Shown: positions 6,164-12,684 of the stretch, piece after piece
Layout of the letters: each line of letters begins with the position of its first letter
How positions within the stretch are numbered: position 1 is the stretch's first letter
Assembly: GCA_017861095.1 (NCBI GenBank)
Contig: JAGFXI010000010.1
Location: 1 to 15,797, forward strand
Source of the DNA: Deltaproteobacteria bacterium
Lineage (GTDB): Bacteria; Desulfobacterota; Syntrophobacteria; BM002
Direction: 5' to 3'
DNA: 15,797 bases
The notes under the pieces: generated by a model
Databases searched by the model: none
Seen by the model: the letters and a program-made list of their open reading frames with translations, nothing else
What the model was told of the DNA's origin: nothing
Translations under genes and position numbers: made by a program

Positions 6164-7306
6164 GTGGATACACGCCAAACGGGTACTCCCATGGCACTTC
6201 GGGTGGCTGAAAACATCGCCAAGCTCCAGCCCTATCCACCGGGGAAACCCCTGGAGGAGCTGGAACGGGAATACGGAATCACCGATTCCATCAAGCTCGC
6301 CTCCAACGAGAATCCTTTGGGGCCCTCACCCCGGGCCCTGGAGGCCATTCGCGCCAACCTCTACAAGCTGCACCGCTATCCCGACGGCAGCGGCTTCTAC
6401 CTTCGCCAACGGCTCAGCGAACTCCTGGGCGTTGCTCCGGCCTCCATCGTGCTGGGAAACGGGTCCAACGAGATCATCGAGCTGGCCATCCGTACCTTCG
6501 TGCAGCGGGGAGAAGAGGTGGTGATGGCTGAACCCACCTTCTTGGTGTACAAGCTCATGGTGCAGGCCGTGGGCGGCCTCGCGGTCCGGATTCCGCTCAA
6601 AGATTTCATCCACGACCTGGAGGCGATGGTTGCCGCCATCACCCCGAGAACCCGGCTGATTTTCCTGAATAACCCCAACAACCCCACCGGCACCGTCATC
6701 AGCCGCCAGGACTTCGAAGGATTTCGGAGCCGGGTCCCGAAGGATGTAATCATCGTTCTGGATGAAGCCTACATGGAGTTTGCCGACCCGGCGCTCACCT
6801 GTACCGGGCTCGACTACCAAGAAGGCGACCCGCCGGTGGTCGTCCTGCGGACCTTTTCCAAGGCCTATGGCCTTGCCGGACTTCGTATCGGCTACGGCGT
6901 CATGCCGCCGCTCGTGGCGGACTACCTGAACCGGGTCCGCCAACCCTTTAACGTGAACGCCCTCGCTCAGGTAGCCGCCCTTGCCGCCCTGGACGACGAA
7001 CCATTCTTCCAGAAGACCCTGGAGGCCGTAAGGGAGGGTCTTGCGTTCCTCGTCAAGGAGTTCTCCCTCATGGGTGTACCTGCCTTGCCGACCCAGGCCA
7101 ACTTCTTCCTTATTGACGTGGGTACCGATGCGCGAAAGGTGTACGAGGCCTTGCTGCGGCGCGGAGTTATCGTCCGGGCGATGAACGCCTACGGCTTGAA
7201 CACCTATATTCGACTCACTGTGGGACGGCCCGAAGAAAATCGGCGCTTGGTCCGGACCCTAAGAGAGGTGAGAGTGGAGTTGGGACTGAACGGTGGCCGG
7301 AAATAG
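6164..7306 (+). CDS. hisC: Histidinol-phosphate aminotransferase family protein
   Basis: A fold-type I PLP aminotransferase of the HisC family, 380 residues from GTG 6164 or 371 from ATG 6191; neither start has a clear ribosome-binding site. HisC turns imidazole acetol phosphate into histidinol phosphate, and many members also transaminate phenylpyruvate, prephenate or 4-hydroxyphenylpyruvate. From the GTG, motifs are SNENPLGPSP (47-56), GNGSNEII (99-106), NNPNNPTGT (169-177), DEAY (200-203), and the PLP lysine Lys233 in TFSKAYGLAGLRIGYG with the phosphate-binding arginine after it. No his genes are adjacent. It overlaps cmk by 14 bases, and in many bacteria this position belongs to an aromatic cluster, so an aromatic-amino-acid role is as likely as histidine synthesis. 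Confidence 0.9.
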   Translation: MDTRQTGTPMALRVAENIAKLQPYPPGKPLEELEREYGITDSIKLASNENPLGPSPRALEAIRANLYKLHRYPDGSGFYLRQRLSELLGVAPASIVLGNGSNEIIELAIRTFVQRGEEVVMAEPTFLVYKLMVQAVGGLAVRIPLKDFIHDLEAMVAAITPRTRLIFLNNPNNPTGTVISRQDFEGFRSRVPKDVIIVLDEAYMEFADPALTCTGLDYQEGDPPVVVLRTFSKAYGLAGLRIGYGVMPPLVADYLNRVRQPFNVNALAQVAALAALDDEPFFQKTLEAVREGLAFLVKEFSLMGVPALPTQANFFLIDVGTDARKVYEALLRRGVIVRAMNAYGLNTYIRLTVGRPEENRRLVRTLREVRVELGLNGGRK

Positions 7307-7985
7307 AAAAATAGTAATTACCATCGACGGTCCCGCCGGCGCAGGGAAGAGCACGGTGGGCAGGCTGCTCGCCGAAAGGCTTGGCTACCTGTACATGGAT
7401 ACCGGGGCCATGTATCGGGCTGTTGCCGTCCTTGCGAGGGACCGCTCTCGGGAGAACCCCTTGGACGATGCCCTGCTGACTGAGATCTGCGGCGGTCTGG
7501 ACCTGCACATGCCGTCCGACAACCGCGGGATGCGTCTCGTGGTGAACGGTGACGATCTCACCGAGAAGATACGGGAACCGGAAATCAGCGCTCTCGCCTC
7601 GGCCGTATCGGCTAAGGCGGTGGTGCGCCGGCGGCTGGCGGAGATCCAGCGTCAGTTGGGGGCGGCGGGGGGAATCGTCGCCGAGGGCCGCGATATGGGA
7701 ACGGTAGTCTTCCCCCAAGCGGAGGTCAAGTTCTTCCTGGATGCCCGTCCCGAAGTGCGAGGGGAGCGAAGGCACCGCGAACTTGCCGCAAAGGGCGAGA
7801 AGGCGACATTGGTGGAGGTAAGCGAGCAGCTCATCGCACGAGATCGTAACGACCAGGTCCGGGAACTGGCTCCCCTGAAGCCGGCAGCTGACGCGATTCT
7901 TGTCGACTCGACCGATCTCGGAGCGAAGGAGGTTGTCGAGCTTATGGTGCGCCTCATCGGGGAGCGTGGTGTGGAAGGATCGTGA
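7293..7985 (+). CDS. cmk: Cytidylate kinase
   Basis: A 230-residue NMP kinase that phosphorylates CMP and dCMP with ATP, recycling cytidylates for RNA, DNA and lipid precursors. The P-loop GPAGAGKS is at residues 13-20, followed by YMDTGAMYRA with the nucleotide-contact residues, and the LID/CMP region EGRDMGTVVFPQAEVKFFLDA near residues 129-150. Length matches the long-form Cmk. The start is GTG 7293, inside the last codons of hisC, so translation is probably coupled. rpsA follows, as in many bacteria, but a 184-bp gap with its own promoter lies between. ispH, sometimes found between cmk and rpsA in related lineages, is absent. Confidence 0.95.
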   Translation: MAGNRKIVITIDGPAGAGKSTVGRLLAERLGYLYMDTGAMYRAVAVLARDRSRENPLDDALLTEICGGLDLHMPSDNRGMRLVVNGDDLTEKIREPEISALASAVSAKAVVRRRLAEIQRQLGAAGGIVAEGRDMGTVVFPQAEVKFFLDARPEVRGERRHRELAAKGEKATLVEVSEQLIARDRNDQVRELAPLKPAADAILVDSTDLGAKEVVELMVRLIGERGVEGS

Positions 7986-8025
7986 CGAAGCCGGGCGAAC
8001 CCTGCAGAATGTTCTGGGAATTCAT

Positions 8026-8054
8026 TTGTAATGTGGAGTTTTTTCTGATATAGA
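8026..8054 (+). promoter_or_regulatory. Candidate sigma-70 promoter for rpsA
   Basis: TTGTAA (8026-8031) and TATAGA (8049-8054) are separated by exactly 17 bases, each matching four of six consensus positions. The segment is AT-rich in a GC-rich setting and lies in the cmk-rpsA gap. Transcription would begin near 8061 and give a leader of about 110 bases. An alternative reading is that TTTTTCT and AGAAAAA in this stretch form a hairpin. Confidence 0.5.
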
Positions 8055-8068
8055 GAAAAAGTTCTGGT

Positions 8069-8095
8069 GCCGGGGGCGTATTCTTCTTCCTCGGC
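8069..8095 (+). promoter_or_regulatory. Hairpin in the rpsA leader
   Basis: GCCGGGG (8069-8075) pairs with CCTCGGC (8089-8095) through seven pairs including one G-U, around a 13-base pyrimidine-rich loop. It would sit at the very 5' end of a transcript from the promoter above. In Escherichia coli the rpsA leader is structured and bound by S1 itself for autoregulation; a similar role here is inference from position. Confidence 0.4.
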
Positions 8096-8169
8096 TGGGA
8101 AAGTGAAAGGCCCGGAGTTGGCGGGATGGATGAATGACATTTACAGGAAGGCACGGGGGTAATTGTTTC

Positions 8170-9993
8170 ATGGAAACCAAAGAACAACAACAGCAGAGTG
8201 AGACCAAAGAGATGACCGATTCAACTGAACACGAGGGAAAGAGGGGAGAGGACACGGCTCTCGACGCCGGGCAGGAGGAGGCGCAGGAAACTGGATCTCA
8301 GGAACCTTCCTTCCAGGAATTGTACGAGGAGAGCCTGAAGAGCATCAAGGAAGGGGAGGTTGTTCGGGGCACCATCATCCAGGTCAGCGACGAGTTCGTC
8401 ATGGTGGACATCGGGTATAAGTCCGAGGGCCAGATCCCCATCCATGAATTCATAGATGAGCAGGGCCAGATCACGGCCAAGATCGGCGACGAGGTGGACG
8501 TGCTCCTCGAGTACCGGGAAGATGAGGACGGAACCATCGCCCTCTCGAAGGAGAAGGCGGCCAAGATCAAGGTCTGGGACGAGATCAGTAAGGTCTACAA
8601 CGAGGACGGCGTCATCGAGGGGCGAATCGTCTCCAAGGTGAAAGGCGGCCTCTCCGTCGATATCGGTATTCAGGCCTTTCTCCCTGGCTCCCAAGTGGAT
8701 CTCAGACCGGTCAGGAATCTCGACAGCCTCATCGGCAAGACCTTCAAGTTCAAGATCCTCAAGTACAACAAGAAGCGGCGAAACGTCGTCCTCTCCCGTC
8801 GGGTTCTCCTGGAGAAGGAACGGGAGGTCCTCAAGACCAAGACCCTGGAGAACCTGGCGGAAGGAAAGGTCCTCGAGGGCACGGTCAAAAATATCACCGA
8901 GTACGGGGTATTCGTCGATCTCGGCGGGATCGACGGCCTCCTCCATATTACCGACATGAGCTGGGGCCGGGTCGGTCATCCGTCGGAGATGTGCTCGATC
9001 AGCGACCGGATCAAGGTCATGGTGCTGAGCTTCGATCCCAACCGCGAGCGAGTCTCTCTCGGCCTGAAACAGCTTACTCCCGATCCCTGGACCACCGTTG
9101 ACCAGCGTTATCCTGTTGGTACTCGTGTCAAGGGCAAGGTAGTGAGTCTCACCGACTACGGCGCCTTCGTCGAGTTGGAGCCTGGCATCGAAGGCCTGAT
9201 CCACGTCTCCGAAATGTCCTGGACCGCCAAGATCCGCCATCCCTCCAAGGTTGTATCCGTTGGCAGCCTGGTCGAGGCGGTGGTCCTCAACCTGAACAAG
9301 GAGAGCCGACGGATCAGTCTCGGCATGAAACAGGTTGAACCGAATCCATGGGACATCATCGGCGAGAAATACCCCGTCGGAACAACCATTCAGGGTAAGA
9401 TAAAAAATATCACCGATTTCGGCCTCTTTATCGGCATCGATGAAGGCATCGACGGCCTGGTTCACATCTCCGATCTCTCGTGGACCAAACGGATCAAGCA
9501 CCCCTCGGAGCTCTACAAGAAGGGGCAGGAGATTCAGGCGGTCGTCCTGAATATCGATAAAGAAAATGAACGGTTTTCTCTCGGCGTGAAGCAGCTCAGT
9601 GCCGATCCCTGGGACGAGATCCCGAAGCGGTATCCGGTAGGGAGCACCGTGGTCGGGACGGTAACCAACGTGACCGACTTCGGTCTGTTCATCGAGATCG
9701 AAGAGGGGATCGAAGGGCTAGTCCACGTTTCCGAGATCAGCAAGCAGAAGATCAAGACGCCCGTCGGTATGTTCAAAGAGGGCGATCAGGTAACGGCCAA
9801 GGTGGTAAATATCGTCAAAAGCGAGCGTAAGATCGGCCTTTCCGTGCGGCGTCTCGAAGAGGCCGAAGAGAGAAATAACTTTCAGGAGTATATGGCCAGC
9901 CCTAGGGCCGCTACCTCCAATCTCGGACAATTGTTGAAAGAGGAGCTGGAGGGGCGAGCGACCAGACTCGTCCAGGAGGAGGACAAAGAGTAG
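8170..9993 (+). CDS. rpsA: 30S ribosomal protein S1
   Basis: Ribosomal protein S1, which captures and unwinds mRNA on the 30S subunit. From ATG 8170 it has 607 residues and six S1 (OB-fold) repeats at about 61-130, 146-211, 231-303, 316-389, 403-476 and 490-564. Repeats 3-6 are the most alike, each with a TDFG/TDYG/TEYG turn, a GIEGL/GIDGL-type segment and HISD/HVSE, as expected for the RNA-binding set. An acidic, glutamine-rich N-terminal tail of about 60 residues and a 40-residue C-terminal tail flank them. I prefer 8170, with GGGGG ten bases upstream; an in-frame ATG at 8134 would add 12 residues. It has its own candidate promoter and a structured leader. Confidence 0.96.
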   Translation: METKEQQQQSETKEMTDSTEHEGKRGEDTALDAGQEEAQETGSQEPSFQELYEESLKSIKEGEVVRGTIIQVSDEFVMVDIGYKSEGQIPIHEFIDEQGQITAKIGDEVDVLLEYREDEDGTIALSKEKAAKIKVWDEISKVYNEDGVIEGRIVSKVKGGLSVDIGIQAFLPGSQVDLRPVRNLDSLIGKTFKFKILKYNKKRRNVVLSRRVLLEKEREVLKTKTLENLAEGKVLEGTVKNITEYGVFVDLGGIDGLLHITDMSWGRVGHPSEMCSISDRIKVMVLSFDPNRERVSLGLKQLTPDPWTTVDQRYPVGTRVKGKVVSLTDYGAFVELEPGIEGLIHVSEMSWTAKIRHPSKVVSVGSLVEAVVLNLNKESRRISLGMKQVEPNPWDIIGEKYPVGTTIQGKIKNITDFGLFIGIDEGIDGLVHISDLSWTKRIKHPSELYKKGQEIQAVVLNIDKENERFSLGVKQLSADPWDEIPKRYPVGSTVVGTVTNVTDFGLFIEIEEGIEGLVHVSEISKQKIKTPVGMFKEGDQVTAKVVNIVKSERKIGLSVRRLEEAEERNNFQEYMASPRAATSNLGQLLKEELEGRATRLVQEEDKE

Positions 9994-10019
9994 CTTCGTC
10001 CGCATGGGGAGTCACTACG

Positions 10020-10946
10020 GTGCGAAAACGTTCCGTCCTCGTGACGGTCATCGTGCTTGTTCTTGTCTTTGCTGCTCTCGTTAGCAGCATTGCCTTCATG
10101 TCATACCGGAAGGGCAGGGCGTCGGGTTCGGTCTTTGGCGACAAGGTGGCGCTCCTTGAAGTGAGGGGCATGATCATCGACGTCCAGCCCGTCATCGAGC
10201 AGTTAGTGAAATTCACCAAAGACGACTCGGTGAAGGCGATAGTCTTTCGGATCGAATCTCCTGGCGGGGGCGTGAGCCCCTCGCAGGAGCTCTACCGGGA
10301 GATCCAGCGGACCGCAGAAAAGAAACCCGTGGTTGCCTCCATGGGCTCTGTGGCCGCTTCAGGGGGCTACTATATCGCCTCGGGGGTGCAGAAAATCTAC
10401 GCCAATCCCGGGACGATCACGGGAAGCATCGGCGTCATCGCCCAGTTCACCAACTTCGAGGAACTCTTCAAGAAGATCGGCTTCCGGATGGAGGTGGTGA
10501 AAAGTGGGGCCTTCAAGGATGTGGGCAACCCGGGCCGGGCCATGACCAGCGAGGAGCGGGAGTACCTGCAAAAGCTCCTGGACAGCGTGCACCAGCAGTT
10601 CGTGCGAGATGTGGCGCGAGGCCGGCGAATGCCTGAAGAGAAGGTGCGGGAGATCGCCGACGGCCGCATCTTCACCGGCGAACAGGCCAAAGAAATGGGG
10701 CTGGTTGACGAGTTGGGCGGACTGAACGACGCCGTCGATGCCGCCGGCAAGATGGCGGGAATCACCGGTGAGCCCAAGCTTGTATACCCGGAGAAAAAGA
10801 AAATCTCTCTCCTAGACTATCTGCTCGATCGAGGCGCAGAGACGGTGACAGAGCGGATCAAGGAGTCTCTGGACCTGTTGCTCCTCCGGTCTCTGCCCAG
10901 GGATGCCGGTATCCCACAGGAACTCGCCACCTTGACCGCCAGGTAG
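10020..10946 (+). CDS. sppA: Signal peptide peptidase SppA, short 36K-type
   Basis: A 308-residue membrane-anchored serine peptidase of family S49, which degrades signal peptides left in the membrane after secretion. One transmembrane segment spans about residues 5-28, leaving the catalytic domain on the outer face. The Ser-Lys dyad is visible: Ser114 in GSVAASGGYY and Lys166 in VKSGAFKDVG. ESPGGGV near residue 80 and GTITGSIGV are family motifs. This is the single-domain form, about half the length of the E. coli tandem-domain protein. The GTG start has GGGGAG 8 bases upstream. It follows rpsA by 26 bases, so it is likely cotranscribed, an order shared with several Gram-negative groups. Confidence 0.94.
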   Translation: MRKRSVLVTVIVLVLVFAALVSSIAFMSYRKGRASGSVFGDKVALLEVRGMIIDVQPVIEQLVKFTKDDSVKAIVFRIESPGGGVSPSQELYREIQRTAEKKPVVASMGSVAASGGYYIASGVQKIYANPGTITGSIGVIAQFTNFEELFKKIGFRMEVVKSGAFKDVGNPGRAMTSEEREYLQKLLDSVHQQFVRDVARGRRMPEEKVREIADGRIFTGEQAKEMGLVDELGGLNDAVDAAGKMAGITGEPKLVYPEKKKISLLDYLLDRGAETVTERIKESLDLLLLRSLPRDAGIPQELATLTAR

Positions 10947-10974
10947 CCTCTCGAGCCGCGCCCAGCGGAGAGGC
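10946..10974. terminator. Hairpin between convergent sppA and yciO
   Basis: GCCTCTC (10946-10952) and GAGAGGC (10968-10974) make a 7-bp stem beginning at the last base of the sppA stop; a smaller CCGC/GCGG pair can form inside. It lies in the 36-bp gap between two genes that converge. No strong T run follows on either strand, so it may be a bidirectional or factor-assisted terminator rather than a classical one. Confidence 0.5.
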
Positions 10975-10982
10975 ATGATTTC

Positions 10983-11591
10983 CTACCGAAAGACATCCAC
11001 ATCGCCCTGACCCTCGCGGATGATCTCAGGCACGTCACCAATGAGCGAGACCACGCTCGATGGTCTCGAAACCATCGGCCCGCCGTCGATAATGAAATCC
11101 AAGGCGTGACCCAGTCGCTCCTCTATCTCAAAGGGCGTTTCCAGGATGTTGCCGTCAGGCCCGGTGGCGCTGGTGCTGATTATGGGATGTCCGAGCTCCT
11201 GGACAATGGCCAGAGAGATGGCGTGATTCGGGACGCGAATACCCACCGTGCGGCGCTTGTTCAGCATGATCTTGGGGACCAGTCGCGTTCCTTCCAGGAT
11301 GAAGGTGTACGGGCCGGGCAGGAGGCGATTCATGGTCTTGTACGCATAGTTGGTCACTTGAGCGAATTCACTGATGTGTTTGAGATCGGCGCAGATGAAG
11401 CTGAAGGGTTGCTTCTTGGGACGGCGCTTCAATTGGTATATTCGCTCGATAGCGTTCTTGTTGAAGATATCGCAGCCGATGCCGTAGAAAGTGTCGGTGG
11501 GGTAGGCGACGATGCTCCCGTTCCGGAGGCCTTCTACCACGCGGCGAATAAGGCGCTTCTGCGGGTTCTGGGAATTGATCTGCAGGATCAT
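10983..11591 (-). CDS. yciO: Sua5/YciO/YrdC family protein, YciO type
   Basis: A 202-residue YrdC-fold protein. The family includes TsaC/Sua5, which make threonylcarbamoyl-AMP for tRNA t6A37, but this one looks like the YciO branch. It opens with INSQNPQKRLIRRVVEGLRNG, carries YPTDTFYGIGCD, the positively charged QLKRRPKKQPF loop, GPYTFILEGTRLVP, KRRTVGIRVPNH, and ends REGQGDVDVFR, a pattern I associate with YciO. Whether YciO proteins supply t6A in cells is unsettled. The ATG at 11591 has GAGGTGA four bases upstream on the minus strand, a strong ribosome-binding site. It lies 178 bp downstream of the ATP-grasp gene on the same strand and converges with sppA. Confidence 0.9.
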   Translation of the reverse strand: MILQINSQNPQKRLIRRVVEGLRNGSIVAYPTDTFYGIGCDIFNKNAIERIYQLKRRPKKQPFSFICADLKHISEFAQVTNYAYKTMNRLLPGPYTFILEGTRLVPKIMLNKRRTVGIRVPNHAISLAIVQELGHPIISTSATGPDGNILETPFEIEERLGHALDFIIDGGPMVSRPSSVVSLIGDVPEIIREGQGDVDVFR

Positions 11592-11692
11592 CTCGTCACC
11601 TCGATCGGCAAGTTATCCGCTCTATTTGATTGTCGCAAATCAATCTTGGAAGCTCAAGGGAAGAATCGTATCGGGCAAAGAGCGTAGGGCCT

Positions 11693-11778
11693 AGGGCATA
11701 GAATGAAGCACCATACCTGAAGCCACGTCTTGCACTTTTCTCCATGCCCTCCACTCTATGCTTCATGGTCTATGCTTC
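11693..11778. repeat. Direct and inverted short repeats between ATP-grasp gene and yciO
   Basis: TCTATGCTTC occurs twice, at 11755-11764 and 11769-11778, the second copy covering the stop of the ATP-grasp gene. Upstream, the stretch from about 11696 (GCATAGAATGAAGCA) is an imperfect reverse complement of this pair, and AGGGCAT (11693-11699) is the exact reverse complement of ATGCCCT (11744-11750). On the minus strand this could fold at the 3' end of the ATP-grasp message. It resembles simple CATAGA-type repeat tracts that vary between strains. Confidence 0.5.
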
Positions 11779-12642
11779 TCCATCCACTCGCACCCGGTTC
11801 GGCCATGAGCGATCGAAGCCTCCCAGCCATCTCTGGATTGCCTCCAGCAGGTGGCGGTAGTACACTCGGGAAGAACCGAAGAAGCGGCGGCCAAACCAGT
11901 AGTTGATCTCCACCATAAGGGGTTCCGCGTCTCTCTCCTGGGCATCGAACATGAGGTCTATTCCGGCAAGGTTGATTCCGCTCTTCTGGGAGAGGTGGCG
12001 CACCAGCGCTTCAGCCCTCCGCCGGAGATGACGGTCGGACTGTGCGTCGATCGCCCCCCCGGCACTGAGGTTGGTCAGAAATTGTGCCGGATCGTGTTGC
12101 ACTCGCCAGTAACTGAACACTTGATCATGGAGCGCTACTACACGGAGATCCCGACCCCCGTGGTCGATCAGCTCCTGGGCCAGGAACCCAAGGAAACCGG
12201 AGGTTTCCATGCCTGCAAAGATCGCCAGAATCTCCTCGAGCTGATCGGGCTGATGGATCCTAAACACCAAGTTTCCCTCGCCGCCCGTATTTCCTTTGAT
12301 GATGAACGGCGGCCGGAACGGGAAGACTCCTCTCTCCAAGGGATACCGCCGGCGGTAGTCGGCTACATCGGAAAAGAGAAGGCTTTCTGGATGGGGGATC
12401 CCGAGTGCGCGAAAAAGCCGGATGTCACCGAGTTTCCCCGGGTAGGCGAAGCGACAATCGTAGTCGGGAAACAGACGGCCGCAGTGGCGGCGGCACATGT
12501 CATAGAGATCTTCCCTCACTCCCTGTGGCAAAATGATGGCGTCGGCCCGTCTAACGAGAGCCTCCTCAGCAGGAGTCGGCCCCCGGCCGGCGACGATCAC
12601 ATTTTCGTCCCCGTGGATGCAAGGATGAAAGGAGAGAATCAT
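11770..12642 (-). CDS. RimK-like ATP-grasp protein of unknown substrate
   Basis: A 290-residue protein with the ATP-grasp fold, the fold of carboxylate-amine ligases that work through an acyl phosphate. The N-terminal 65 residues form a pre-ATP-grasp region. GKLGDIRLFRALGIP starts at 69, the nucleotide-binding Lys116 lies in IIKGNTGGEGN, and QELIDHGGRDLRV (156-168) has the hinge and a ligand-binding region. The metal-binding pair is Asp229 in AGIDLMFD and Glu245/Asn247 in VEINYWFGRRFFG. These match the RimK/glutathione-synthetase style, so it probably joins an amine to a carboxylate, but no substrate can be named. The ATG at 12642 has GAGGGAG four bases upstream. It is divergent from the kinase-like gene with only about 42 bp between the first possible starts, suggesting shared control. 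Confidence 0.82.
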   Translation of the reverse strand: MILSFHPCIHGDENVIVAGRGPTPAEEALVRRADAIILPQGVREDLYDMCRRHCGRLFPDYDCRFAYPGKLGDIRLFRALGIPHPESLLFSDVADYRRRYPLERGVFPFRPPFIIKGNTGGEGNLVFRIHQPDQLEEILAIFAGMETSGFLGFLAQELIDHGGRDLRVVALHDQVFSYWRVQHDPAQFLTNLSAGGAIDAQSDRHLRRRAEALVRHLSQKSGINLAGIDLMFDAQERDAEPLMVEINYWFGRRFFGSSRVYYRHLLEAIQRWLGGFDRSWPNRVRVDGEA

Positions 12643-12684
12643 CGCACTCCCTCAGACGCGAAAGTCCTCTTTCCCTTACCATGA

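Noticed and set aside
8221..9501. A 426-codon open frame on the minus strand inside rpsA.
   Set aside because: It is an antisense shadow of the six S1 repeats. Its repeated Asp/Leu-rich pattern simply mirrors the rpsA repeats.
11106..11687. A 193-codon plus-strand frame opposite yciO.
   Set aside because: The minus-strand protein matches the YciO/YrdC family from end to end, so this frame is a shadow.
11851..12684. A 277-codon plus-strand frame opposite the ATP-grasp gene.
   Set aside because: The minus strand has complete ATP-grasp motifs and a good ribosome-binding site; the plus-strand product has no recognisable feature.
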